DNA from: Cystobacter fuscus DSM 2262
GTDB lineage: Bacteria > Myxococcota > Myxococcia > Myxococcales > Myxococcaceae
DNA: 64,000 nt
Assembly (NCBI RefSeq): GCF_000335475.2
Contig: NZ_ANAH02000002.1
Span: forward strand, 20,736-84,735
Direction: 5' to 3'
Part shown: one piece after another, positions 9,345-17,042 of the stretch
Layout: each line of letters begins with the position of its first letter
How positions within the stretch are numbered: position 1 is the first letter of the stretch
Made by a program: the position numbers and the translations under genes
The notes under the pieces: model-generated
Seen by the model: only the letters and a program-made list of their open reading frames with translations
The model's database searches: none
What the model was told of the DNA's origin: nothing

Positions 9345-9604
9345 TCCGTAGAGCCGAGCGGAGCGCTCGCGCCGTCACCCGGGCCCACGGGTGAACGGCG
9401 TGGGGGCTGGCACTAGCGCTTGAGGCCGTAGTGCAGCACCACCACGCCACGCGGGTAGGGCGGCTGTCGTCGGGGAGGTGAAGTGCTGGCGCGAGTGGTA
9501 CGCGTGCACCCGCGCTCCTATGCTCCAAGGGCTTCATCCGCACCAGGGTGCTCGTAGACATTGGTCCTCGCACTGGAGGCACCCGTGTCTGGCGGACTCA
9601 ATTC
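9332..9604 (+). repeat. segmental duplication, copy 1
   Basis: Three blocks here recur in the same order near 15.5 kb. They are the lipoprotein end with the tail GGCAATCCGTAATCCGTAGAG (to 9353), a block starting GAGTGGTACGCGTGCACC (9493-9554), and a block ending GTGTCTGGCGGACTCAATT (9554-9603). Copy 1 alone has an extra 140-base segment (9354-9492). The last block carries the GTG start and first six codons of the gene that is intact at 15701. The two copies flank the TPR-CHAT/Uma2 block. Confidence 0.85.
9413..9457 (-). pseudogene. tail fragment of a RibD/DHFR-like gene
   Basis: Read on the minus strand, these 45 bases encode YPRGVVVLHYGLKR and a stop. This is almost the same as the end of the intact dihydrofolate-reductase-like gene at 20311-20907 (YLSGVVLLHYAVKR), and about 37 of 45 bases agree. 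Homology stops abruptly at both sides. It is a gene scrap left by recombination, lying inside the segment unique to duplication copy 1. Confidence 0.7.
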
Positions 9605-9632
9605 AAATGCCGTATCGAGCCTCAAGAGCTGA
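9585..9632 (+). pseudogene. decapitated start of the 15701 gene
   Basis: The GTG start, the GGAGG ribosome site 6 bases upstream and codons 1-6 (VSGGLN) are the same as at 15701. The frame then diverges and stops at 9630-9632 after 15 codons. It marks where the duplicated segment was cut. Confidence 0.7.
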
Positions 9633-9761
9633 GTGCGGACAGTCTGCGGTGGAGTCCGCTCGGCATGTGTCCGCCAGTGGTCCCTGTGCGCCATTTTCTT
9701 CTCCAAGGTCACAGCCCCAAGGCCCCAGTGTGGGACGACAAGGAATGCCCGAGGAGAAGAG

Positions 9762-12700
9762 ATGCGCCGCGCTTTGGAATGGATGATGCTAGTACTCCTT
9801 TGCTGCTGCTGTGTGACAGCAAGGCACGCCGGAGGGACGCCGGACTCACGGTTGGTGGAGGCGCAGGTAGCATTTGACGAGGGGGTCACGCTCCTCAACG
9901 CGGGCAGGTATCCCGAAGCCTTGACCCGGGCCGAGCAGGCCCTCACGCTCCGGGAATCCATTCTCGGCGCCGAGCACCTCGACGTGGCCAACTGCCTGCG
10001 TCTGATGGGAAACATCTATCAGCGCCAGGGCAATATGGCACGGGCCGAACCCCTGCTTCAGCGCGCGCTCTCTCTCCTGCAGCTTCTTCCAGGCAAAGCA
10101 GACCACGCCACCACCCAAACACTCCTCAGCCTCGCCATGCTTTATACAAAGCAACTGCAGTACGACAAGGCCGAGCCGCTCTGCCTGCGCGCGCTCGCCA
10201 TTCGAGAGGCGGCTCTCGGCAAGAGCCACCCCGACGTCGCCGAGGCTCTTCACGTCCTGGCCGTCCTCTACACGGAGCAGGAGCGGTACGACCAGGCCGA
10301 GCCACTTTACCGGCGCTCGCTCACCATTCGCGAGGCGGCTCTCGGCAAGAGCCACCCCGACGTCGCTAAGACCCTCCACGGCCTCGCCGCTCTCTATTCC
10401 AGCCAAGGCTTGTATGATCAAGCCGAGCCGCTCTACCGGCGCGCTCTGGCCATTCGTGAGCAGTCCCTCGGCAAGAACCACCCCGACGTCGCCGAGTCTC
10501 TTCTCGGTCTCGCAGCCTTCGCCTACACGAAGGGGTTGATTGATCAGGCCGAGCCACTCTTCCAGCGAGCGCTCGCCATCCGCGAGGCAGCCTTCGGCAG
10601 CGAGGATCCTGACGTCGCCGAAGTTCTCAATAACCTCGCCATTCTCTACCTGGTGAAAGGGCTTTACGATCAGGCCGAGCCACTTTTTCAGCGAGCGCTC
10701 GCCATTCGCGAGAATGTCCTCGGTAAGAGGCGCCCCGAGGTTGCCGAGGTACTCGGCAACCTCGCCACCCTTTACATGGGTAAAGGGCTTTACGACCAAG
10801 CCGAGTCACTTCTGCAACGCGCGCTCACCATTCGCGAGACGGCCCTCGGAGCGCGTCAATCCGACGTCGCCAATACCCTCAACACCCTCGCCAGGCTCTA
10901 CGTGGAAAAAGGGTCGTACGGCCAGGCCGAGCCCCTCCTACAACGAGCACTCGCCATTAGCGAGGCGGCCCTTGGTAACAACCATCCTGTCATCGCCGAC
11001 TCCCTTGGCCGTCTCGCTGAAATCTACCAGACACAGGGGTTTAACGATCAGGCCGAGCCCCTCTTACAACGTGCGCTCGCCATCCGCGAGAATGCTCTCG
11101 GCAAGAGCCACCCCGACGTTGCGGTTTTGCTCACTGGTCTTGCTTCTCTTTATTTGGACCAGAAGTCATACGATCGCGCCGAGCCCCTCTTCCAGCGAGC
11201 GCTCGCCATCCGCGAGAATGCCCTTGGCAAGAGCCACCCCGACGTCGCGATTTCGCTCTCTGGCCTCGCCGCCATCTACATGGAACACGATCAACTCGAT
11301 CGAGCCGAGCCACTGCTCCAGCGCGCGCTCGCCATCAATGAGGCCGCATTCGGGGAGAGCCACCCTGCTGTTGCCGTTTGTCTGCGCAATCTCGCAATGG
11401 TCGACCTCGAGCGGGGATTGCGCGACCCGCGATTTTACGACCGGGCCGAGCCACTGCTCCAGCGCGCGCTCGCCATTCGCGAGGCCTCTCTTGGCGCCAG
11501 TCACCCCGACATCGCAATCTCGCTCGACGACTTGGCCCGACTCTACCTGAGAGAGAATCGCCTCGCTGACGCACTGCCCCTCCTCAGGCGCTCCTTCTTC
11601 ATTTCCGAGCAACGCTTGCGTTGGGAGGCGCTCGACTTCTCTGAAACGCGCCTCCTCGGTTTCCTCTCCACGACCGTGAGTGCGCCCGAGAAGACCCTTT
11701 ATCTCCTACTAGAATCTAACATTGAAGACTCTGAGCTTCAACGCATGGCACTCAGCGCCGTGCTACTGCGAAAGAACCGGTCCCTCGACGAAGCAGCGAC
11801 CATCTCACACACCGTCTACCGAAAGTTGAGTCCTGAAGACCGCGACACCTTCGATCAATTGCGTGGCTTGCGCACTCAATTGGTCGCCCGTCTGCAGAGG
11901 AGTTCCGAATCGCGGATCACCGAAGCGCCCCCACGCCTGAGTCTCAAGGCATTGGCTACCCGGGGCGACTCGCTCGAAGCGGAGCTCGCAAGACGCTCCG
12001 CCCCCATGCGCGCGCTCCTCGCCCCACCACACCCGGACGAAATCATCCGCCGAGTCGCCAGTGAACTTCCCAAGGACGGAGCGCTCGTCGAATTCATCGT
12101 CCTTGAATACGACATCCACCGCTTCGCACCCGTTCTGCCTCCGCAGATCATTCCCAACCAGCAGGATTATCTTGCGTTGGTGCTCCTCCCCGATGCGTCC
12201 GTTCGCGCCGTGAACCTCGGACCGGCTGAACCCATCGACGCGGCCGTGTCGCGTCTGCGCACCCTCCTTGCCCAACCCCGAGCCTCCGTCGAAGCCGCAG
12301 CCCAGGACGTCTACGGGCGAGCCTTTCAACCCCTGCGCTCCGCTTTGGGCTCTACTCGCCGCCTTTTCGTCTCTCCCGACGGCCAACTGGGCCTGATTCC
12401 TTTCTCCGCCCTCCACGATGGCCACGATTTCCTCCTCGACTCCTTCGACTTCATCTACCTGAATTCTGGAAGGGATTTATTGACGCATCCTCAAGATGCC
12501 CCCCCGTCTTCTTCCGTTGTCGTCATCGCCAATCCGGACTTTACTGCCTCACCTCTCGCCTCATCCAACCCCCGAGGCCTTTCCCCACTGGCGGATCGCT
12601 CCGGCGCCCTCGAACGTTTCTTCTCTGTCGTGCAAATGCCTCCTTCGAAGGAAGGCTGGCGCCCCCTTCCAGGTACGGATGGGGAGGCCGACAAGATCAA

Positions 12701-13304
12701 GTGCGTCCTGCCCCAGGCTCAACTCATCCTCGGCCTGGAGGCGACAAAAGAGCGACTGCTCCACCTGCCTCCCCCTGGAATCCTTCACATCGCCACTCAC
12801 GGATTCTTCATCCCTGACGAGCCCCGTCTGGAACTCTTTCAACCCCCGTGGACGGCGTCGCTGTTACGCTCGGGTCTCGTCATGGCAGGGGCCTCCGTGG
12901 GCCCACCCGTCAACACCATCGCGACTGCACTTGAATTGTCCGGCATGGACCTGTGGGGCACGCAGCTCGTCGTCCTCTCGGCTTGCGACACGGGCAGCGG
13001 ATGGGTCCAATCCGGCCAGGGGATTTATGGCCTACGACGCGCCATGGCCGTGGCTGGCGCGGAGACGGTGCTCATGAGTTTGTGGCCGGTCAGTGACGAA
13101 ACCACTCCGCTGCTCATGTCCATGTACTACCGCCACCTCCTGCTGGGCGAGGGCCGAGCGTCTGCCTTGCTCGCGGCCATGCGCGAATTCCGGGCGTCTT
13201 CCAGCCATCCTCCACCCCATGAGTGGGCTCCATTCATCTCCGTAGGCAGCAACGCCCCCCTTCGTGCCATCGCTCCCACGGGTGTGCAGGCCCACTGCCC
13301 CTAA
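9762..13304 (+). CDS. exported TPR-CHAT protein (caspase-like peptidase domain)
   Basis: A 1180-residue protein started at the ATG with GGAG 8 bases upstream. Residues 1-25 form a signal sequence rich in Leu and Cys. Residues about 35-620 hold some 13-14 tetratricopeptide repeats of 42 residues, mostly of the form DQAEPLLQRALAIRE then GKSHPDVA, the kinesin-light-chain-like type. After a helical linker, the C-terminal CHAT domain has the catalytic His in ATHGFF (His1013) and Cys in LSACDTG (Cys1075), plus GIYGLRRA and SLWPVSDE. CHAT domains are caspase/separase-like proteases or predicted proteases. The target is unknown, and the signal peptide implies action outside the cytoplasm. A hairpin follows at 13333. 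Confidence 0.9.
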   Translation: MRRALEWMMLVLLCCCCVTARHAGGTPDSRLVEAQVAFDEGVTLLNAGRYPEALTRAEQALTLRESILGAEHLDVANCLRLMGNIYQRQGNMARAEPLLQRALSLLQLLPGKADHATTQTLLSLAMLYTKQLQYDKAEPLCLRALAIREAALGKSHPDVAEALHVLAVLYTEQERYDQAEPLYRRSLTIREAALGKSHPDVAKTLHGLAALYSSQGLYDQAEPLYRRALAIREQSLGKNHPDVAESLLGLAAFAYTKGLIDQAEPLFQRALAIREAAFGSEDPDVAEVLNNLAILYLVKGLYDQAEPLFQRALAIRENVLGKRRPEVAEVLGNLATLYMGKGLYDQAESLLQRALTIRETALGARQSDVANTLNTLARLYVEKGSYGQAEPLLQRALAISEAALGNNHPVIADSLGRLAEIYQTQGFNDQAEPLLQRALAIRENALGKSHPDVAVLLTGLASLYLDQKSYDRAEPLFQRALAIRENALGKSHPDVAISLSGLAAIYMEHDQLDRAEPLLQRALAINEAAFGESHPAVAVCLRNLAMVDLERGLRDPRFYDRAEPLLQRALAIREASLGASHPDIAISLDDLARLYLRENRLADALPLLRRSFFISEQRLRWEALDFSETRLLGFLSTTVSAPEKTLYLLLESNIEDSELQRMALSAVLLRKNRSLDEAATISHTVYRKLSPEDRDTFDQLRGLRTQLVARLQRSSESRITEAPPRLSLKALATRGDSLEAELARRSAPMRALLAPPHPDEIIRRVASELPKDGALVEFIVLEYDIHRFAPVLPPQIIPNQQDYLALVLLPDASVRAVNLGPAEPIDAAVSRLRTLLAQPRASVEAAAQDVYGRAFQPLRSALGSTRRLFVSPDGQLGLIPFSALHDGHDFLLDSFDFIYLNSGRDLLTHPQDAPPSSSVVVIANPDFTASPLASSNPRGLSPLADRSGALERFFSVVQMPPSKEGWRPLPGTDGEADKIKCVLPQAQLILGLEATKERLLHLPPPGILHIATHGFFIPDEPRLELFQPPWTASLLRSGLVMAGASVGPPVNTIATALELSGMDLWGTQLVVLSACDTGSGWVQSGQGIYGLRRAMAVAGAETVLMSLWPVSDETTPLLMSMYYRHLLLGEGRASALLAAMREFRASSSHPPPHEWAPFISVGSNAPLRAIAPTGVQAHCP

Positions 13305-13332
13305 GTAGGTGACCAAAAGTTCCTTTACACAA

Positions 13333-13362
13333 AGGGCTCATTCCCAGAGGGAAATGGGCCCT
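13333..13362 (+). terminator. hairpin downstream of the TPR-CHAT gene
   Basis: AGGGCTCATTCCC pairs with GGGAAATGGGCCCT across AGA, allowing one G-U pair and one bulge. It lies 29 bases after the stop. There is no T-run, so termination is plausible but not certain. A larger inverted repeat, CTAAGTAGGT (at the stop) and ACCTACTTAG (13386-13395), encloses it. Confidence 0.5.
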
Positions 13363-14098
13363 GTAGGTGTCGAGGACTTCTCGCTACCTACTTAGGCAGA
13401 CCGAACCTTGGTGCGCTGCGCTCCAGGAGAGTCAGGGACCGCGCCGCGTGAGCCTCAGCGCCAGCGAGGATGCCTCAGGTAGCCCGAATGCCGGGGGGAG
13501 GGCGGCCGTCAAGCCCCCTCCCGTTGTCGTTGGGAGCGTGGTTCGCCCGCGTGGGGCTCGCCCTCGTCATGCTCGACGGGCTTGGTCAGGGGGCGAGGGC
13601 GACACTGCCCAGCGCGGCCAGCCCCGAGTCGGCGCATCCCAGGCGCAGCCCAAGCCCAGATAGCCCGGCTCATGCACGGACTTCGTGGGCGCCACGTCCA
13701 GACACACCGGGGCGCATTGGCGGACGTTCCCGAGAGAGTCGAACACGCGCCAGGCCACACTGGGCGTGGCGGTGGTATTCGCCTTCAAGGGCAGTTCGAG
13801 GAGGTTCTCCAGGGGCTCGCCGCCACTGCTCCTGTTTTCTTGAAAACCAGCAATAGCTGCCATGCCAGGAGTCCTGGCGGAGGCATGATGTCTCAAGAGA
13901 GCCATTCCGGGGGGAAATCTTCTACGGAGCGTGAAAAGAGGAGGAGGTCCCATGTTGCTCGTTGGGCTGGGCCGCCGCGCCGTTCCTTCGCACTGGATGC
14001 CATTCGGCTGGCGATGCACCAGCCATCGCGCTATCAGGACTCGCTCCCATTCGGGCGTATCCCCGCGCATTTGCATTTTGTGTTTGATGAAGGTGTTT
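13363..14098. other. about 730 bases without a recognisable gene
   Basis: Open frames on both strands have no start context, no recognisable domain and no plausible ribosome sites. A minus-strand frame around 13600-13850 has protein-like composition (WRVFDSLGNVRQ, VHEPGYLGLG) but no family I can name. I read the stretch as decayed or recombined sequence between the TPR-CHAT gene and the Uma2 gene. Confidence 0.5.
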
Positions 14099-14188
14099 GG
14101 CTTGACTGGTGGCCACATCCGCGTCGAGCGCGTGCAGGGCGAGGGCTCGCGCTTCACGGTCGAGCTTCCGGAGAGGGTGGAGGACCGA
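14099..14188 (+). pseudogene. C-terminal scrap of a sensor histidine kinase
   Basis: The plus-strand frame reads TGGHIRVERVQGEGSRFTVE followed by LPERVE. This is the typical last strand and turn of a HATPase_c domain (the GG-x-I-x-V-x-S and G-x-G-S-x-F-x-V-x-LP pattern). No upstream kinase sequence is present in this or a shifted frame, and the frame runs on without meaning. It is a remnant about 30 codons long. Confidence 0.65.
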
Positions 14189-14221
14189 GGGGCAGCCATC
14201 CACCCAGGATGGCCCGTGGAA

Positions 14222-15028
14222 TCAGGAGGGAGGGCGAGTCCCAGGCCCTCTCAGTTGCTCCAACTCGGCCTGGAGCTTCACCAGGCGCCGCTCTGCCTCC
14301 TCGCGCTTGCGCGACTCCTCCTCCGCACGCCGCTCTGCCTCCTCGCGCTTGCGCGATTCCTCCTCCGCGCGCCGCGACTCCTCTTCCAGCAGCTCATGGG
14401 ACTTCAGCAGCAGCGCGTTGCCCGCCCACAGCCGCAGCTTTCCCCCCGCCAGCTCGAACTCCAATCCCAGCACCTCCGAGCGGTAGCGGCCCTTCTCTGG
14501 AGCAATTCGCTCGTACCGGCTCGCCTCGGGCGTGGGCAGCCGATACGCCTCCAGCCGCTCCCTCGCCCGGTCATAGATGAAGTACTCGGCGACCCTCAGC
14601 CGGGCGTAGCGCTCCACGTTGTACTCGGCGTCCTTCTTGCGGTCGCCGCCGACGTGGACCTCCATCACCCACTCCAGCCCCTTGCCCTCGTGGCTCACCA
14701 CCCATTTCTGGCGCGGGTGCGTCTCCACGTCCCGCACCGCCAGCAGATCCGGCGCGAAGCGCCTCTCGTCCGGGTAGTACACCGGCAGCTCCGTGCCCAG
14801 GTACACCCGCCGCCCCTGCGGCGAGAAGAATCCCCGGAGCACGTCCAGCGTCTCCAGCTTCGCCTGGGAGTGCAGGTCCCCCTCCGGCATCGCCATCTCG
14901 TCCCACGTCACCTCGCCGGGAAGTGACTCCACCACCTGCGCCCGCTCCTCCGTGCTCATCCTCTCCCACTCTTCCTTCGTGGGCGCCCGGGGAAAGGCGT
15001 CTCCACGCTCCTGTGCGCGCTGTGGCAT
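14222..15028 (-). CDS. Uma2 family (DUF820) putative restriction-like endonuclease
   Basis: A 268-residue protein. Residues about 20-200 match the Uma2/DUF820 PD-(D/E)xK-type nuclease fold: YYPDERRFAPDLLAVRD carries the acidic metal-binding Asp, and GLEWVMEVHVGGDRKKD supplies the distal Glu and a Lys, followed by KKDAEYNVERYARL. Residues 215-260 are a charged coiled coil with a near-perfect repeat of RRAEEESRKREEAE. Uma2 proteins are widespread in bacteria with large genomes, and their biological role is not settled. The gene is isolated within the duplicated block. The start at 15028 is chosen because the domain begins soon after it. Confidence 0.85.
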   Translation of the reverse strand: MPQRAQERGDAFPRAPTKEEWERMSTEERAQVVESLPGEVTWDEMAMPEGDLHSQAKLETLDVLRGFFSPQGRRVYLGTELPVYYPDERRFAPDLLAVRDVETHPRQKWVVSHEGKGLEWVMEVHVGGDRKKDAEYNVERYARLRVAEYFIYDRARERLEAYRLPTPEASRYERIAPEKGRYRSEVLGLEFELAGGKLRLWAGNALLLKSHELLEEESRRAEEESRKREEAERRAEEESRKREEAERRLVKLQAELEQLRGPGTRPPS

Positions 15029-15272
15029 GCCCGGAAGCCTGGGAGCGGCTGCCGCGCGCGTCAATTGCCCCCAGCGCGCCCACCCAGCAAGTGTCGGGCC
15101 GGACACCAAGCCCCTCGCTGCGAGTGGAAGGCGCCCGTAACCATCTCCGGCCCCGTCCTCAGCGTTTCTGTCCGCGGACGCCCCGGCCGCCCTGGCCACG
15201 TTGCGGAGAGGGGGTCCGGAGAGGGTGTCAAAGGATTGGAAACAGCTTGGCTTGAGCGCGTGGTTCCTCTGC

Positions 15273-15492
15273 GTGGCTGTGGATGTTGGGAGAGGACGAC
15301 TGCATGACGAGGGAGAAGGCCCTCTGGAACGACCGTTGGTCGGTGGCGGCCTGTGACGCTCACATCAACGGCGACAACTTCGACTTCTGCCAGGACTCCA
15401 TCAAGGTCCTGTCGTGTGACAATATCGTCGATTGGGTCGTGCTCGTCGCCGACAAGTGCTCCCGGGACAAGGTCTGCGGCGGCAATCCGTAA
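15273..15492 (+). pseudogene. truncated second copy of the DUF6184-like lipoprotein
   Basis: From DDCMTREK onward this matches the intact lipoprotein at 8985-9344 nearly codon for codon and ends at the equivalent stop. Upstream, 18 bases (GTGGCTGTGGATGTTGGG) match the signal-peptide region, but the lipobox and the first cysteine pair, about 110-120 bases, are deleted. No signal peptide remains. An ATG at 15283 could start a 69-residue product, but a function is unlikely. Confidence 0.8.
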
Positions 15493-15719
15493 TCCGTAGA
15501 GAGTGGTACGCGTGCACCCGCGCTCCTACGCTCCACACCCCCAGGGCTTCATCCGCACCAGGGTGCTCGACAAGTAGGGAGCGCGGGTGTCAACCCCTCG
15601 AGGCAGGCGCCCGTCACCTTCGAGCGCCGGGTCGGCGGACCCGCGCCTGGGCGATGTCACTGCCTCCGAGTAGACTCTGGTCCTCGCACTGGAGGCACCC
15701 GTGTCTGGCGGACTCAATT
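15479..15719 (+). repeat. segmental duplication, copy 2
   Basis: This has the same three blocks as 9332-9604: the lipoprotein tail to 15502, the GAGTGGTACGCGTGC block (15501-15569), and the block ending at the gene start (15671-15719). Copy 2 has about 100 extra bases (15570-15670) where copy 1 has none. It lacks the 140-base insert of copy 1. The last block overlaps the start of the 15701 gene. Confidence 0.85.
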
Positions 15720-16666
15720 GGAGGTTCTTGTGGGACCCGGTCGGATTCGCCAGGAGTCACGTCCTGGTGCCCCACGGGAATCTGATGCCCACCGTGAAGA
15801 CGCACCAATCGGCTGGCGTCACGACCCACTTCTCCATCGACTCCGCGGAGCGGGTTGCCTGGTGCAACATCGAAACGGAGGGACTGGGGCTGTACAAGGG
15901 GAAGAAGAACATCCATGCGATCAGCATCTCCACGCAGCGCGCGGACCACTGGTTTCCGTGCTTCTGGCTCCCCTGGGGCGGAGATAAAACCTACAAGGTG
16001 ACGTTGGTGGACAAGCGTCCCTTCAAGGTCGGCGGTGAGCCGAAAATCTTTCTCACCGCGGCGGTGGATGGCTGCTCCGTGTTCGTGGAGGGAACGGAGG
16101 AGGAGCCGACCGTCTATCACGCCAACGCCATGGGTCAGAACCCGAGTGGTTTCGATCTCAATACCCAACGATACGCCGTCCGGGTGGACCGTTCCATGCT
16201 CATGAGGGATCGACTGCTCGCGATTCCCGAGCCCAAGCGGGGAACGGGGAGCGGGCTTCGTGTCGCCGAAGGTGGCGACTACATGATCGACTTCCTGCAA
16301 GCGCTACCACCGCAGGAAGAGCAGCGTCTCAAGGATGAAGCAGCCCAGTGGTTGCGGAAGAAGAAGATCCAGCCCGGTCAAGGCACCGCCCAGGGAGCGA
16401 ATGGGGCCGTTCGGGACATGGGCATCCAGGTCGAGGCTCACCAAGGGACCGTCTTCGGCGTGAAGAAGAACAAGCGCTGGTCCTTCTATTATCAGCGACG
16501 GGTGAGCATGAAGTACTCCACGCCGAAGTCGGGTCGCACCGACTTGAGCAAGACCAAGAACTGGAACACGTATTCCATGTGGCTGTCCGCGGAAGTGGTC
16601 AAGTTCTGGCCCACCGGGGGCAACGAAGTCCCACGGATCACTCCGCTCCCCAACTGGCCGGGCTGA
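15701..16666 (+). CDS. candidate Cys-His (CNF/BLF1-like) deamidase toxin
   Basis: A 321-residue protein from a GTG with GGAGG 6 bases upstream. There is no signal peptide, membrane segment or named domain I can assign with certainty. Residues 118-142 read FLTAAVDGCSVFVEG and then YHANA. The Cys125 to His140 spacing of 15 equals that of Cys866/His881 in the CNF1 glutamine deamidase, and an x-GC-x motif is shared with BLF1-type toxins. A later segment, TVFGVKKNKRWSFYYQ (about 250-265), looks like a core strand pair of that group. The activity is inferred from this pattern only. The gene lies beside the rearranged lipoprotein copies. Confidence 0.5.
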   Translation: MSGGLNWRFLWDPVGFARSHVLVPHGNLMPTVKTHQSAGVTTHFSIDSAERVAWCNIETEGLGLYKGKKNIHAISISTQRADHWFPCFWLPWGGDKTYKVTLVDKRPFKVGGEPKIFLTAAVDGCSVFVEGTEEEPTVYHANAMGQNPSGFDLNTQRYAVRVDRSMLMRDRLLAIPEPKRGTGSGLRVAEGGDYMIDFLQALPPQEEQRLKDEAAQWLRKKKIQPGQGTAQGANGAVRDMGIQVEAHQGTVFGVKKNKRWSFYYQRRVSMKYSTPKSGRTDLSKTKNWNTYSMWLSAEVVKFWPTGGNEVPRITPLPNWPG

Positions 16667-16943
16667 GGCGACCCCGGGCGTCTTTCAGCGCAAGCAGTAC
16701 TCGTCGCTGTTGCCTTGAGGACATAGAGACCGTTCGAGAAGGCCTTCGTGTCGAGATACCAATCATGGAAAGTTCTCGATGTGAAACGTTTGGGCTTGTA
16801 GCGGATTTTCGACCGGGAACCCGGATTCTTCGAGCTTCAAAAGATGAGAATCGCGCGGGGTCGGTCCTGGGCTCCTGTCCCGCGACCAGGTGCTCTCCTG
16901 ACGAACTCGTTTCTCCGATGGAAGTTTTCGCGTGACACCGTCG

Positions 16944-16978
16944 TGTTTCCCCACGTTCGACTCCGCAGGTGGGGAACA
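16944..16978. promoter_or_regulatory. inverted repeat upstream of the OmpA-like gene
   Basis: TGTTTCCCCAC and GTGGGGAACA form an inverted repeat with one bulged T and a 14-base loop, about 65 bases before the start at 17043. It could be an operator or a leader hairpin. The rest of the 376-base gap (16667-17042) shows no gene. Confidence 0.4.
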
Positions 16979-17042
16979 CACGCCCTCCCGCTTGGCTGGG
17001 CCCGGAGGTATAAGAGCACTTCTTCAATCCAAGGAGCCTCGA

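Noticed and set aside
9354..9492. TGGCAC-N5-CTTGA near 9408 as a possible sigma-54 promoter
   Set aside because: It lies in the segment next to the RibD-tail scrap and lacks the full -12 element (TTGCA). No gene starts at a sensible distance.
10150..11560. Regular repeated DNA of about 126 bases that could be taken for a CRISPR-like or minisatellite array
   Set aside because: It is in frame and encodes the TPR repeats of one protein. The repeats are not identical and have no spacers.
13567..13860. Minus-strand frame with protein-like composition between the TPR-CHAT gene and the Uma2 gene
   Set aside because: No recognisable family, start or ribosome site. It is kept only as part of the gene-free stretch.
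14222..15028. Short DNA repeat in the Uma2 gene encoding RRAEEESRKREEAE twice
   Set aside because: It forms a coiled-coil heptad duplication inside one gene and is not an independent element.
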